A DNA stretch of 64,000 nucleotides. Origin: Mycobacterium sp. EPa45. Lineage in GTDB: Bacteria; Actinomycetota; Actinomycetes; Mycobacteriales; Mycobacteriaceae. Of this stretch, positions 44,218-56,739 are shown piece by piece. The notes beneath the pieces were generated by a model. It did no database searches and was not told where the DNA came from. It saw nothing but the letters and a program-made list of their open reading frames with translations. How positions within the stretch are numbered: position 1 is the first letter of the stretch; each line of letters starts with the position of its first letter. Made by a program: the position numbers and the translations under genes. Location of the stretch: contig NZ_CP011773.1 of assembly GCF_001021385.1 (NCBI RefSeq), positions 3,968,001 through 4,032,000 on the forward strand. Reading direction: 5' to 3'.

Positions 44218-45270
44218 TCACCGCGGGGCGGGCGCCGACTTGTCCTGGTCGAACCGCTGGCGTTGCCGAACTCCATATGCCGCGGCCTTCACGACCTCGT
44301 CATCCTCCATGCCTGAGCCCAGGGCGCCGCCCAGCGTGGCAACCGCGGACACCAACCAGGTCATCAATAACAAGGTCGAGAGATTCACGGGTCTACCGAT
44401 GTTGTGCTCGACCAGCTGCGGCGGAAGCGTCCACCACGCAGTCAGCAACAGCAGCAGGAACAACCCGACGTGGAAGATGACGACCCCGATGATCAGCGTG
44501 ACGACAGTGGACGCGTTGTACAGGACCGCGCGTTCGCGTTCGTCGGCGGAATGCGGGCGTTCCCAGAGCTTGTGCTCGATGATCAGCCAAGCGACCAGGG
44601 CCGCCATGGCCAGGATGGTCGCTGTGGTAAGTCGCAAGGGCCCCATGGTGGCCGACAGTTGCCACATGGTCGGATACGCCAGGCTTACTGCGCCGGTGGC
44701 GAACGCCGCCATCATCACCTTGGACATCCCGGTCACCAGGCGCCACGGCCGATTCGCGTAAACCATGCCGGCCAGCAGTCGCAGCCGCGACAGAGGTGTC
44801 GGCGCGACGTAGCGGACGACATCATGATCCTGTGTCCGCGTCAGTTGTCGCACCGAATTGCCTTGGTCCGCCTGGTCGGTCACCTCACCCACGATGGTTT
44901 GCGCCAAACTCCTCACCCGGCGATCAATGAACATTCCACCGACGCCGGGGACAGAAATCACTCCGAGCCGATCAGGCAAGCTGATGTCGGCTAGCACCGG
45001 CGTTGTGCCCAGTCGTCGGGGCAGGTCCGTGAGGTAGATGACGACGTCTTCAGTTTCGCCGGCCGGGTCGATGGCGGCGACGACGTCAGAGACGTCGGCG
45101 TTTTCGTCGATGGGATACGCGTGACGCCGCACCGACACGTCCCAGGTGACACCCGCCGAAGCGCGGTCGGTCAGCGCTGTCGGTAGCGAATCACACAGGC
45201 GCTCCGCGATCCCCGCAGGCGCTCCGGGATCAGCGATGAGCAGGATTGACGATCGTTTACCGGTCACCAT
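44218..45270 (-). CDS. Membrane protein of unknown function
   Basis: A 350-residue protein. The N-terminal 160 residues are soluble, alpha/beta-like and acidic, including a Rossmann-like start (SSILLIADPGAPAGIAERL) and EDVVIYLTDLPRRLG. The C-terminal half has about four transmembrane segments (VMMAAFATGAVSLAYPTMWQL, LTTATILAMAALVAWLII, VVTLIIGVVIFHVGLFLLLLLTAWW, LLLMTWLVSAVATLGGALGSG). No family is recognised. The layout suggests a cytoplasmic sensory or catalytic domain on a membrane anchor. It lies between the DUF4185 gene and tRNA-Val. Confidence 0.7.
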   Translation of the reverse strand: MVTGKRSSILLIADPGAPAGIAERLCDSLPTALTDRASAGVTWDVSVRRHAYPIDENADVSDVVAAIDPAGETEDVVIYLTDLPRRLGTTPVLADISLPDRLGVISVPGVGGMFIDRRVRSLAQTIVGEVTDQADQGNSVRQLTRTQDHDVVRYVAPTPLSRLRLLAGMVYANRPWRLVTGMSKVMMAAFATGAVSLAYPTMWQLSATMGPLRLTTATILAMAALVAWLIIEHKLWERPHSADERERAVLYNASTVVTLIIGVVIFHVGLFLLLLLTAWWTLPPQLVEHNIGRPVNLSTLLLMTWLVSAVATLGGALGSGMEDDEVVKAAAYGVRQRQRFDQDKSAPAPR

Positions 45271-45311
45271 GCCCGCCTACCCGTGCTCGAGGCAGACAAA
45301 CCGCGTTTTGT

Positions 45312-45386
45312 TGGTGGGCGCGGACGGTATCGAACCGCCGACCGCTGGTGTGTAAAACCAGAGCTCTACCACTGAGCTACGCGCCC
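45312..45386 (-). tRNA. tRNA-Val (anticodon TAC)
   Basis: Cloverleaf on the minus strand: acceptor GGGCGCG pairs with CGCGCCC, the D arm contains AGCTCAGTGGTAGAGCTC, the anticodon stem CTGGT/ACCAG encloses the loop TTTACAC (anticodon UAC), and the T arm contains GGTTCGATACC. CCA is encoded. The sequence contains no intron. Confidence 0.95.
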
Positions 45387-45433
45387 GTGCCCGGGCAGGT
45401 TACACGGCGGGCGCGGGTGCAGGGAAATCCTGC

Positions 45434-45898
45434 TCAGGCCCTCAGCGCGGCCAGGGCCTGCGTCCAGACCGACTGATCGCGGGCCTCGCCGGGCTCTTTG
45501 CACTCGGCGAACCGGATGACGCCGGCGCGGTCGATTACGAAGGTCCCCCGATTCGCAAAGCCGGCGTCGGCGTTGAACACCCCGTACGCCTGAGCCACCG
45601 CGCCGTGCGGCCAGAAGTCGGAGAGCACCGGAAATTGGAAGCCGCTCTGAGTGGCCCAGACCTTGTGCGTCGGCGGCGGCCCGACCGAGATCGCCAGCGT
45701 GGCCGTGTCGGCGTTGGAGTACACCGGGAGGTTGTCACGGATCTCGTCGAGCTCGCCCTGGCAGATGCCGGTGAATGCCAGCGGAAAGAACACCAGCAGC
45801 ACGTCCTTCTCGCCACGAAACGAACTGAGCGTGACGGGCTGACCGTTCTGGTCTTTGAGCGTGAAATCAGGGGCGTCGGATCCGACCCCACCTGTCAC
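45434..45898 (-). CDS. ahpE: Peroxiredoxin AhpE
   Basis: A 154-residue one-Cys peroxiredoxin that reduces hydroperoxides. The peroxidatic cysteine lies in PLAFTGICQGEL (about residue 46), with the conserved threonine three residues before it and Arg in FANRGTFVID. No second conserved cysteine of the 2-Cys type is present at the usual place, although Cys occurs in AECKEPG. The start is GTG at 45898, overlapping the upstream stop as GTGA. M. tuberculosis AhpE (Rv2238c) has the same neighbour (Rv2239c). Confidence 0.93.
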   Translation of the reverse strand: MTGGVGSDAPDFTLKDQNGQPVTLSSFRGEKDVLLVFFPLAFTGICQGELDEIRDNLPVYSNADTATLAISVGPPPTHKVWATQSGFQFPVLSDFWPHGAVAQAYGVFNADAGFANRGTFVIDRAGVIRFAECKEPGEARDQSVWTQALAALRA

Positions 45899-46323
45899 GA
45901 GTGCCTCCCGGCCGCCTTCGACTTCGGCTGCACCAGTCGGCTTGCGATCCAGTCCCCCAGATTGGCCGACGACGTCTGCATCAGCCCCGCGGTCGGCGCC
46001 GATTCGGCGATCTCGGCGGGCTGCACATGACCGGGCTTGCCGGTCTTGGGTGTCACCACCCAGATGATGCCGTCGTCGGCCAGCGGCGCAATCGCATCCA
46101 TCAGCCGATCGACCAGGTCACCGTCGCCGTCGCGCCACCACAGCAGGACCACGTCAACGACTTCGTCGGCGTCCTCGTCGAGCAGTTCCCCGCCGCTGGC
46201 GTCCTCGACGTCGGCCCTGATGTCGTCGTCGGTGTCCTCGTCCCAGCCAAGCTCCTGCACGACCTGGTCTTTTTGGATGCCCAGCTTCTGGGCGTAGTTC
46301 GGGGGGCCACCCTCCGCGACCAC
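45895..46323 (-). CDS. DUF3052 protein (Rv2239c-like)
   Basis: A 142-residue acidic protein with a start NYAQKLGIQKDQVVQELGWDEDTDDDIRADVE, an acidic middle, and VDVVLLWWRDGDGDLVDRLMDAIAPLADDGIIWVVTPKTGKPG. The family is an actinobacterial DUF3052 protein of unknown function, conserved beside ahpE, and coupled to it by a GTGA overlap. An association with redox or peroxide handling is inferred from position alone. Confidence 0.85.
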   Translation of the reverse strand: MVAEGGPPNYAQKLGIQKDQVVQELGWDEDTDDDIRADVEDASGGELLDEDADEVVDVVLLWWRDGDGDLVDRLMDAIAPLADDGIIWVVTPKTGKPGHVQPAEIAESAPTAGLMQTSSANLGDWIASRLVQPKSKAAGRHS

Positions 46324-46407
46324 CGTCGGAACCTCCTTGGAATCAGGGTCGGCTGTCTAAGGCCTATCGTCGCACGACGACGTTCATTACTCGCCGTGCG
46401 GTGGGAA

Positions 46408-46977
46408 TCAATACGTCGCGTCGCACAAGCTCAACGCATTCGACCTGGTGTCGTTGAGACTTTGGATGGTCTGGTTGAACTCCGCCGGGCCTGCGTGTGC
46501 GGTGATCGCCCTGGCTGTTGCATGTGCACCGTCTACCCAATCCTTGAACGCAGCCTTCAACGCGGCGGGGATCGCATCGGTGACGCTGGCCGCGACGGCG
46601 TCCGCGCTCTTGTTCAGCGCGTCGACCGCCGGACCCTCGGTGGTCGCGATATCGGAGGTGGCCTGGTTGAAAGCGCTCACGTAGGCGTTGACCGCGTCGA
46701 TCGCGTCGGCGCTGGACGTCGACAGCGTCTCGCACGTGTCGTGCATGGCCTGGGTGGTCAGTGAGGCCTGCCGTTCGGACTCCCGGGCGCTGGACGAGGC
46801 GGCCGACTCCGAGGCCGACACCGACATCGAGGTCCGGAAAGCCGGGGCGTCGCGGCCGTTGGCCGACGGCTCGCCACCGGTGACGCTGGTGCAGCCGATC
46901 ACACCGGCCAACACCGCCGCCGCACCGCCGACCAGCAGCCCGCCGATCCGCAGCCTGCGCGCGTGTCTGATCAGCAC
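46408..46977 (-). CDS. Putative lipoprotein (Rv2240c-like)
   Basis: A 189-residue protein with an N-terminal signal and lipobox (GVIGC, residue about 29, with -3 Val and -1 Gly). The mature part is Ser/Ala-rich at first and then helical, with few marked motifs. It has two cysteines, one in HDTCETL and one near the end. Function unknown; likely anchored outside the cytoplasmic membrane. It is divergent from aceE. Start is GTG at 46977. Confidence 0.75.
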   Translation of the reverse strand: MLIRHARRLRIGGLLVGGAAAVLAGVIGCTSVTGGEPSANGRDAPAFRTSMSVSASESAASSSARESERQASLTTQAMHDTCETLSTSSADAIDAVNAYVSAFNQATSDIATTEGPAVDALNKSADAVAASVTDAIPAALKAAFKDWVDGAHATARAITAHAGPAEFNQTIQSLNDTRSNALSLCDATY

Positions 46978-47089
46978 CCCGGCAGGTTACCGGGTAAGGG
47001 CCCTGCTCGGCGCGGTGCGAGAAATTCACCAACCCCTGAGTTGACTACTCGTCGGTACCGCCTCGATTGCGGCACGATAGAAGGCGGAC

Positions 47090-47106
47090 GGTGCAAAACC
47101 TGCACC
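47090..47106 (+). promoter_or_regulatory. Small hairpin directly upstream of the aceE ribosome site
   Basis: GGTGCA-AAACC-TGCACC can form a 6-bp stem ending 7 bases before the AAGGAG of aceE. TTGACT at 47041 resembles a -35 box, but no convincing -10 was found at the right distance. Confidence 0.35.
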
Positions 47107-47125
47107 TCCCACGAAGGAGCTGAAG

Positions 47126-49915
<2,790 letters not shown>

Positions 49916-49952
49916 GCGCCTCCCCTGCCGCGAGTGGGGTGGGCGCGGTTTT
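49916..49952 (+). terminator. Putative terminator after aceE
   Basis: GCGCCTCCCC pairs imperfectly with GGGGTGGGCGC around an eight- to ten-base loop, followed by GGTTTTGG. It begins at the base after the aceE stop. The T tract is short, so the call is tentative. Confidence 0.45.
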
Positions 49953-49989
49953 GGTGGGAACATCCAGAAAAGCGGCGTAGCTTTTAGGG

Positions 49990-51273
49990 GTGAGTGACAA
50001 CCCGCTCCTCGAGCCACTGCCACCCTCGGCTCTGGAGCTGCTCGAGAACGTGCCGGATTCGACGCTGCGCCGGCTCAAGCAGTACTCCGGCAGGCTGGCC
50101 ACTCAGGCCGTTCAGGCCATGCACGAGCATCTGCCGTTCTTCGGCGAGCTGGAAGCCTCGCAGCGCGCCAGCGTCCAGTTGGTCCTGCAAACCGCGGTGG
50201 TGAACTTCGCCGAGTGGATCCGGAACCCGCTCAGCAATGTCGGCTACACCGCCGACGCGTTCGCCCTCGTCCCCCAGGATCTGACCCGCCGGATCGCGCT
50301 GGCCCAGACCGTCGACATGGTCCGGGTCAGCATGCAGTACTTCGAGGTGGCCGTGCCCGCACTGGGGCGCAACGACGAGCAGCGCATCGCGCTGTCGATC
50401 GGCATCCTGCGCTACAGCCGCGACCTCGCCTTCGCGGCGGCGGCGTCGTACGCCGACGCGGCCGAGGCACGCGGCTCCTGGGACAGCCGGATGGAGGCCA
50501 GCGTCGTCGACGCCGTCGTCCGCGGTGACACCGGACAGGAGCTGCTCTCCCGCGCCGCAGCGTTGAACTGGGACACCACCGCGCCGGCCACCGTCGTGGT
50601 CGGCACCCCACCGCCGGGTCGCGAGGAGCTCGCCAGCGAGGACGTCCGCGAGATCGCCGCGCGGCACAACCGGGCGGCCCTGGCCGACGTGCACGGCACC
50701 TGGCTCATCGGCATCATCTCCGGACCCCTCGGACCCACTGACAAGTTCTTCAACGACCTCATCAATGCGTTCTCCGACAGTCCGGTGGTGATCGGGCCGA
50801 CCGCACCCATGCTGACCGCGGCCTATCACAGCGCCAGCGAAGCGATCTCGGGGATGAACGCCGTCGTCGGCTGGAGCGGTGCCCCGCGGCCGGTACTGGC
50901 CCGCGAGCTCCTTCCCGAACGCGCCCTGTTGGGCGACGCGACGGCCGTCGCAGCGCTGCACACCGAGATCATGCGTCCGCTGGCCGACGCGGGCCCGGCG
51001 CTCACGGAGACCCTCGACGCCTACCTCGACAGCGGCGGCGCAATTGAAGCTTGCGCCCGAAAACTGTTCGTTCATCCAAACACGGTGCGCTACCGACTCA
51101 AGCGAATCGCCGACTTCACCGGCCGGGATCCCACTCTGCCGCGCGATGCGTACGTTCTGCGAGTGGCGTCCTCAGTCGGCCGCCTCGGCTACCCTGCGCC
51201 CGCTCACACCACGGCAAACAGTTCTGTTGCCCAACTCACACCGCCCCTGATCGGAAGTGCCGGGAACGTCTGA
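49990..51273 (+). CDS. mabR: PucR-type transcriptional regulator MabR (Rv2242-like)
   Basis: A 427-residue regulator with an N-terminal sensor region (about 20-170), a GGDEF-like CdaR middle, and a C-terminal PucR helix-turn-helix (LTETLDAYLDSGGAIEACARKLFVHPNTVRYRLKRIADFTGRD). In M. tuberculosis MabR controls the FAS-II operon fabD-acpM-kasA-kasB-accD6, which follows here in the same order, and the palindrome expected for it is at 51324-51344. Start is GTG at 49990, after AGGGG. Confidence 0.9.
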   Translation: MSDNPLLEPLPPSALELLENVPDSTLRRLKQYSGRLATQAVQAMHEHLPFFGELEASQRASVQLVLQTAVVNFAEWIRNPLSNVGYTADAFALVPQDLTRRIALAQTVDMVRVSMQYFEVAVPALGRNDEQRIALSIGILRYSRDLAFAAAASYADAAEARGSWDSRMEASVVDAVVRGDTGQELLSRAAALNWDTTAPATVVVGTPPPGREELASEDVREIAARHNRAALADVHGTWLIGIISGPLGPTDKFFNDLINAFSDSPVVIGPTAPMLTAAYHSASEAISGMNAVVGWSGAPRPVLARELLPERALLGDATAVAALHTEIMRPLADAGPALTETLDAYLDSGGAIEACARKLFVHPNTVRYRLKRIADFTGRDPTLPRDAYVLRVASSVGRLGYPAPAHTTANSSVAQLTPPLIGSAGNV

Positions 51274-51323
51274 TAAGGGGAATAGATCGCGGCCAGGTAT
51301 CGATGGAGTCGCATCACATGCAC

Positions 51324-51344
51324 TTTTGTGGGACTCCCACAAAA
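51324..51344. promoter_or_regulatory. MabR operator before fabD
   Basis: TTTTGTGGGA-C-TCCCACAAAA is a perfect 10-bp-arm palindrome and contains the TTTTGT-N9-ACAAAA element described for MabR at the FAS-II promoter. CATAAT at 51360-51365 downstream may be the -10 box. Confidence 0.8.
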
Positions 51345-51424
51345 ACCTAAGACGAGGTTCATAATCTCTTACACCGTGCAAATCCGGTTTCACAATGTTT
51401 TCTTAATGAGTGCCGCATGAACCC

Positions 51425-52345
51425 GTGATCGCGTTGCTGGCGCCCGGACAGGGCTCCCAGACTCCCGGCATGCTCGAGCCATGGCTGGAGCTGCCCGGCG
51501 CCGCCGACCAGATCAAGATCTGGTCGGACATCGCCGGTCTGGATCTTGCCCGTTTGGGGACCACTGCATCTGCTGACGAGATCACCGACACCGCCGTCAC
51601 CCAGCCGCTCGTGGTGGCAGCGACCCTGCTGGCCAACGTCGAGTTGACCAAGCGCGGCACACTCACTGGCCGCAAGACGGTCGTCGCCGGGCACTCCGTG
51701 GGTGAGATCGCGGCATACGCGATCGCCGGCGTCATCTCCGCCGACGACGCGGTCAAGCTGGCCGCCGTCCGCGGCGCCGAGATGGCCACGGCGTGCGCCA
51801 CCGAGCCGACCGGCATGTCGGCGGTCCTGGGTGGTGACGAGGCTGAGGTGCTCGCCCGCCTGGAGTCACTGGACCTGATTCCCGCCAACCGCAACGCCGC
51901 GGGCCAGATCGTGGCCGCGGGAGCGGTCGCGGCGCTGGAGAAGCTGGCCGAGGATCCGCCGGCCAAGGCCCGGGTGCGCCAGCTGGCCACCGCAGGCGCC
52001 TTCCACACGCACTACATGGCATCGGCGCTCGATGGGTATGCGGCAGCTGCGGCCGGCGTTGCGACCAACGAGCCGACCACCACGCTGCTGAGCAACGCCG
52101 ACGGTCAGCCGGTATCTTCTGCGGCAGACGCGATGGAGAAGCTCGTCGCGCAACTCACCCGCCCGGTGCGCTGGGATCTGTGCACCGAAACCATGCGGCA
52201 GCTCTTTGAGAATGCAGAGGGCTCAGCGATCGTCGAGTTCCCGCCAGCGGGCACTCTGGCCGGGATCGCCAAACGAGAACTTCGGGGAGTCGCCAACCGT
52301 GCGATCAAGACCCCCGCAGATCTGGACGGGATCACCGACCTGTAG
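51425..52345 (+). CDS. fabD: Malonyl-CoA:ACP transacylase
   Basis: A 306-residue enzyme loading malonyl groups onto AcpM for FAS-II elongation. The nucleophile motif is GHSVGEIAAYA (about residue 90), with the N-terminal LLAPGQGSQTPGM and the catalytic histidine in GAFHTHYMASAL. GTG at 51425 gives the start found in M. tuberculosis FabD; GTG at 51410 is an in-frame alternative. First gene of the FAS-II operon, behind the MabR palindrome. Confidence 0.96.
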   Translation: MIALLAPGQGSQTPGMLEPWLELPGAADQIKIWSDIAGLDLARLGTTASADEITDTAVTQPLVVAATLLANVELTKRGTLTGRKTVVAGHSVGEIAAYAIAGVISADDAVKLAAVRGAEMATACATEPTGMSAVLGGDEAEVLARLESLDLIPANRNAAGQIVAAGAVAALEKLAEDPPAKARVRQLATAGAFHTHYMASALDGYAAAAAGVATNEPTTTLLSNADGQPVSSAADAMEKLVAQLTRPVRWDLCTETMRQLFENAEGSAIVEFPPAGTLAGIAKRELRGVANRAIKTPADLDGITDL

Positions 52346-52420
52346 GAGTCGGTGGCTGTCCAGGACAACCACATATCAAGCGTTCAACCAAGTAACACAA
52401 CCGATTACGAAGGAGCCATT

Positions 52421-52717
52421 GTGGCCGCCAGTCAAGAAGAAATCATCGCCGGTCTCGCCGAGATCATCGAAGAGGTCACCGGCATCGAGCCGTCTGAGGT
52501 GACCCCCGAGAAGTCCTTCGTCGACGATCTGGACATCGACTCGCTGTCGATGGTGGAGATCGCCGTTCAGACCGAGGACAAGTACGGCGTGAAGATCCCC
52601 GACGAGGACCTGGCCGGTCTGCGCACCGTCGGTGACGTCGTCTCCTACATCCAGAAGCTCGAGGAAGAGAACCCCGAAGCCGCCGCCGCGCTGCGCGAGA
52701 AGTTTGCAGCAGAATGA
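52421..52717 (+). CDS. acpM: Meromycolate-extension acyl carrier protein
   Basis: A 98-residue acyl carrier protein. The phosphopantetheine serine is Ser41 in [12 protein letters not shown]. The C-terminal extension [19 protein letters not shown] is characteristic of mycobacterial AcpM. The GTG at 52421 has AAGGAG upstream, and its stop overlaps the kasA start (ATGA). It carries growing acyl chains for KasA and KasB. Confidence 0.96.
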   Translation: MAASQEEIIAGLAEIIEEVTGIEPSEVTPEKSFVDDLDIDSLSMVEIAVQTEDKYGVKIPDEDLAGLRTVGDVVSYIQKLEEENPEAAAALREKFAAE

Positions 52718-53964
52718 CGAGGCCTTCCACTGCTAACGGCGGTTTTCCATCCGTCGTGGTGACCGCCGTCGAGGCCACCACGGCTCTTGCTGCGGACATC
52801 GAGAGCACGTGGAAGGGCCTGCTGGCCGGCGATAGCGGTATCCGCGTACTCGAGGACGACTTCGTCACCAAGTGGGACCTGCCGGTGCGTATCGGTGGTC
52901 ATCTCGTCGACAACATCGACGAGCACATGACCCGTATCGATATGCGGCGGATGTCCTACGTCCAGCGGATGTCGAAGCTGCTGGCGGGCCGGTTGTGGGA
53001 GACCGCGGGGAAACCCGAGGTCGACCCCGACCGGTTCGCGGTGGTCATCGGCACCGGTCTGGGTGGCGGCGAGAAAATCGTCGAGACCTACGACGCGATG
53101 AACGAGGGCGGGCCCCGCAAGGTGTCCCCGCTCGCCGTTCAGATGATCATGCCGAACGGCGCCGCCGCGGTTGCCGGTCTGGAGTTGGGCGCGCGCGCCG
53201 GGGTCATCACCCCGGTGTCCGCCTGCTCCTCCGGTTCCGAGGCGATCGCCCATGCGTGGCGTCAGATCGTCATGGGTGACGCCGATTTCGCCGTCTGTGG
53301 CGGCGTGGAAGGCGGCATCGAGGCACTGCCCATTGCGGCATTCTCGATGATGCGCGCCATGTCGACCCGCAACGACGACCCGGCCGGGGCCTCACGTCCG
53401 TTCGACAAGGACCGTGACGGCTTCGTGTTCGGTGAGGCCGGTGCGCTGATGATCATCGAAACCGAGGAGCATGCCCTGGCCCGCGGCGCCAAGCCGCTGG
53501 CTCGGGTGATGGGTGCCGGCATCACCTCAGATGCCTTCCACATGGTGGCTCCGGCGCCGGACGGCCTGCGGGCCGGCCAGGCGATGAAGCGGGCGATGGA
53601 GACGGCGGGCCTGTCCGCCAAGGACATCAGCCACGTCAACGCCCATGCCACGGCCACTCCGATCGGCGACACCGCTGAGGCCAACGCCCTGCGGGTGGCC
53701 GGCGTGGGGCACGCCGCGGTGTACGCGCCGAAGTCTGCCCTGGGCCACTCGATCGGTGCCGTCGGCGCGTTGGAGTCGATCCTCACCGTGCTGGCACTGC
53801 GTGACGGCGTCATTCCGCCGACACTGAACTACGAGACACCGGATCCGGAGATCGACCTGGATGTCGTTGCGGGAGAACCGCGTTACGGCGACTACCAGTA
53901 CGCGATCAACAACTCGTTCGGATTCGGAGGACACAACGTCGCGATCGCCTTCGGGCGGTACTGA
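52714..53964 (+). CDS. kasA: Beta-ketoacyl-ACP synthase KasA
   Basis: A 416-residue condensing enzyme of FAS-II that extends acyl-AcpM in the mycolic acid pathway. The catalytic Cys-His-His set lies in [24 protein letters not shown] and FGFGGHN. The ATG at 52714 overlaps the acpM stop. Together with KasB it sets meromycolate length; KasA is the essential early elongase and the target of thiolactomycin. Confidence 0.97.
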   Translation: MTRPSTANGGFPSVVVTAVEATTALAADIESTWKGLLAGDSGIRVLEDDFVTKWDLPVRIGGHLVDNIDEHMTRIDMRRMSYVQRMSKLLAGRLWETAGKPEVDPDRFAVVIGTGLGGGEKIVETYDAMNEGGPRKVSPLAVQMIMPNGAAAVAGLELGARAGVITPVSACSSGSEAIAHAWRQIVMGDADFAVCGGVEGGIEALPIAAFSMMRAMSTRNDDPAGASRPFDKDRDGFVFGEAGALMIIETEEHALARGAKPLARVMGAGITSDAFHMVAPAPDGLRAGQAMKRAMETAGLSAKDISHVNAHATATPIGDTAEANALRVAGVGHAAVYAPKSALGHSIGAVGALESILTVLALRDGVIPPTLNYETPDPEIDLDVVAGEPRYGDYQYAINNSFGFGGHNVAIAFGRY

Positions 53965-53998
53965 CGCCGTTCCGGGGGGAAAGGACTAGCAGGAAGCA

Positions 53999-55261
53999 AT
54001 GGCAGGGTTGACTCGTCTGTCAACGGGGAACGGATTCCCCGACGTGGTCGTCACGGGCATTGCCATGACGACCGCCCTGGCATCGGATGCCGACAGCACG
54101 TGGAAGAAGCTGTTGGACGGGCAGAGCGGTATCCGGCTCCTCAACGACGAGTTCGTCGAGAAGTACGACCTGCCGGTGCGTATCGGTGGGCATCTGGTCG
54201 AGGAGTTCGACGGCGAGCTGACTCGCGTCGAACTTCGTCGGCTGTCTTACCTGCAGAAGATGTCCACGGTCCTGAGCCGGCGGGTGTGGCAGAACGCCGG
54301 CTCCCCCGAGGTGGATCCCAAGCGGCTGATGGTGTCGATCGGCACCGGCATGGGCTCCACCGAGGAATTGGTCTTCGCCTATGACGGGATGCGCGCCAAG
54401 GGGCTGAAAGCTGTTTCGCCCCTTGCTGTTCAGATGTACATGCCCAACGCCGCCGCGGCGGCCGTCGGGCTGGAGCTCAAGGCCAGGGCCGGGGTCATCA
54501 CTCCGGTCTCGGCGTGCGCCTCGGGCTCGGAAGGCATCGCGCAGGCTTGGCGACAGATCGTTCTCGGCGAAGCCGACATCGCGGTGTGCGGTGGCGTCGA
54601 GACCAGGATCGAGGCCGTGCCGATCGCAGGCTTCGCCCAGATGCGAATCGTCTTGTCCACCACCAACGACGACCCGGCCGGTGCATGCCGCCCGTTCGAC
54701 AAAGACCGCAACGGGTTCGTCTTCGGTGAGGGCGGTGCGCTGTTGGTCATCGAGACCGAAGAGCACGCCAAGGCCCGCGGGGCGAACATCCTCGCCCGCA
54801 TCATGGGGGCAGGAATCACCTCGGACGGGTACCACATCGTGGCGCCCGACCCGAACGGTGAGCAGGCGGGTCACGCGATCACGCGGGCAATCCAGCTCGC
54901 GGGTCTTGAACCCTCCGATATCGATCACATCAATGCCCATGCGACCGGGACCCAGGTGGGCGACGTCGCGGAAGGCAAGGCCATCAACAATGCGCTCGGC
55001 AATAACCGGCCGGCCGTCTACGCGCCGAAATCGGCGCTGGGCCACTCGGTGGGCGCTGTGGGAGCGGTGGAGTCGATCCTCACCGTGCTGGCGCTGCGGG
55101 ACGGCGTCGTGCCGCCCACGCTCAACCTGCGCAACCTCGATCCGGAGATCGATCTGGACGTGGTGGCCGGCGAACCCCGGCCAGGCAACTACCAGTACGC
55201 GATCAACAACTCGTTCGGATTCGGTGGTCACAACGTCGCGATCGCCTTCGGGAAGTACTGA
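53999..55261 (+). CDS. kasB: Beta-ketoacyl-ACP synthase KasB
   Basis: A 420-residue paralogue of KasA, with the catalytic [24 protein letters not shown] and FGFGGHN. It extends chains to full length; in M. tuberculosis loss of KasB shortens mycolates and removes acid-fastness. AGGAAG precedes the ATG by two to three bases. It follows kasA by 34 bases in the same operon. Confidence 0.97.
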   Translation: MAGLTRLSTGNGFPDVVVTGIAMTTALASDADSTWKKLLDGQSGIRLLNDEFVEKYDLPVRIGGHLVEEFDGELTRVELRRLSYLQKMSTVLSRRVWQNAGSPEVDPKRLMVSIGTGMGSTEELVFAYDGMRAKGLKAVSPLAVQMYMPNAAAAAVGLELKARAGVITPVSACASGSEGIAQAWRQIVLGEADIAVCGGVETRIEAVPIAGFAQMRIVLSTTNDDPAGACRPFDKDRNGFVFGEGGALLVIETEEHAKARGANILARIMGAGITSDGYHIVAPDPNGEQAGHAITRAIQLAGLEPSDIDHINAHATGTQVGDVAEGKAINNALGNNRPAVYAPKSALGHSVGAVGAVESILTVLALRDGVVPPTLNLRNLDPEIDLDVVAGEPRPGNYQYAINNSFGFGGHNVAIAFGKY

Positions 55262-55304
55262 ATTCCTCAGGACTCGAAGCATCCGCGCACATATGGAGGT
55301 TTAG

Positions 55305-56726
55305 ATGACGATCATGGCCCCTGAGACGGTCGGCGAATCCCTCGACCCTCGCGACCCGCTGCTGCGGCTGTCCACGTTCTTCGACGACGGCAGCGTGCAG
55401 CTGCTGCACGAGCGTGACCGCTCCGGCGTGCTGGCCGCGGCCGGCAGCGTCAACGGTGTGCGCACGATCGCCTTCTGCACCGACGGCACCGTCATGGGTG
55501 GTGCCATGGGGGTGGAGGGCTGCCAGCACATCGTCAACGCCTACGACACCGCCATCGAGGAGCAGAGCCCGATCGTCGGCATCTGGCACTCCGGCGGCGC
55601 GCGGCTGGCCGAAGGGGTCAAGGCGCTGCACGCCGTGGGGCTGGTCTTCGAGGCCATGATCCGCGCATCGGGCTACATCCCGCAGATCTCGGTCGTGGTC
55701 GGCTTCGCCGCAGGCGGTGCCGCATATGGCCCGGCCCTGACCGACATCGTCATCATGGCCCAGGAGGGCCGGGTGTTCGTCACCGGGCCCGACGTGGTGC
55801 GCAGCGTGACCGGCGAGGACGTCGACATGGCCTCCCTCGGCGGGCCTGACACCCACCACAAGAAGTCCGGTGTGTGCCACATCGTCGCCGACTCCGAGCT
55901 CGACGCCTATGAGCGCGGCCGCCGGTTGGTCGGATTGTTCTCCCAGCAGGGTCATTTCGACCGCAGCAAGGCTGAGGCCGGGGATTCCGATCTGCACGCG
56001 CTGCTGCCGGAGTCCGCGCGCCGCGCCTACGACGTGCACCCGCTGGTCGAGGCACTGCTCGATGCGGACACCCCGTTCGAGGAATTCCAGGGCAAGTGGG
56101 CGCCGTCGATCGTCGTCGGCCTGGGTCGGCTGTCCGGGCGCACGGTGGGCGTCATCGCGAACAACCCGCTGCGTCTCGGCGGCTGCCTGAACTCCGAAAG
56201 TGCCGAGAAGTCAGCGCGTTTCGTGCGGCTGTGCGACGCCTTCGGCATTCCGCTGGTGGTCGTCGTCGACGTGCCCGGCTACCTGCCCGGCGTGGACCAG
56301 GAGTGGGGCGGCGTCGTGCGCCGCGGCGCAAAGCTGCTGCACGCCTTCGGTGAGGCCACCGTCCCGCGCGTCACGTTGGTGACGCGAAAGATCTACGGCG
56401 GGGCCTACATTGCGATGAACTCGCGGTCGCTGGGTGCCACCAAGGTGTTCGCCTGGCCGGACGCCGAGGTCGCCGTGATGGGCGCCAAGGCCGCGGTCGG
56501 CATCCTGCACAAGAAGAAGCTTGCTGCCGCGCCTGATCACGAACGTGAAGCGCTGCACGAGGAATTGGCCGCCGAACACGAGCGCATCGCGGGCGGCGTC
56601 GACAGCGCGGTGGAGATCGGCGTGGTCGACGAGAAGATCGACCCGGCGCACACTCGCAGCAAGCTGACGCAGGCGCTCGCCGAAGCCCCGGCCCGGCGCG
56701 GGCGGCACAAGAACATCCCGCTGTAA
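55305..56726 (+). CDS. accD6: Acetyl-/propionyl-CoA carboxylase beta subunit AccD6
   Basis: A 473-residue carboxyltransferase that makes malonyl-CoA for FAS-I and FAS-II. It has the crotonase-type segments WHSGGARLAEGVKALHAVG, VGFAAGGAAYGPALTDIVIM, SLGGPDTHHKKSGVCH, GLGRLSGRTVGVIANNP and ARLCDAFGIPLVVVVDVPGYLPG-like, plus MNSRSLGATKVFAWPDAEVAVMGAKAAVGI. GGAGG lies before the ATG. It works with a biotinylated alpha subunit encoded elsewhere. Last gene of the FAS-II operon. Confidence 0.96.
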   Translation: MTIMAPETVGESLDPRDPLLRLSTFFDDGSVQLLHERDRSGVLAAAGSVNGVRTIAFCTDGTVMGGAMGVEGCQHIVNAYDTAIEEQSPIVGIWHSGGARLAEGVKALHAVGLVFEAMIRASGYIPQISVVVGFAAGGAAYGPALTDIVIMAQEGRVFVTGPDVVRSVTGEDVDMASLGGPDTHHKKSGVCHIVADSELDAYERGRRLVGLFSQQGHFDRSKAEAGDSDLHALLPESARRAYDVHPLVEALLDADTPFEEFQGKWAPSIVVGLGRLSGRTVGVIANNPLRLGGCLNSESAEKSARFVRLCDAFGIPLVVVVDVPGYLPGVDQEWGGVVRRGAKLLHAFGEATVPRVTLVTRKIYGGAYIAMNSRSLGATKVFAWPDAEVAVMGAKAAVGILHKKKLAAAPDHEREALHEELAAEHERIAGGVDSAVEIGVVDEKIDPAHTRSKLTQALAEAPARRGRHKNIPL

Positions 56727-56739
56727 TTCCTGCGGCGGT

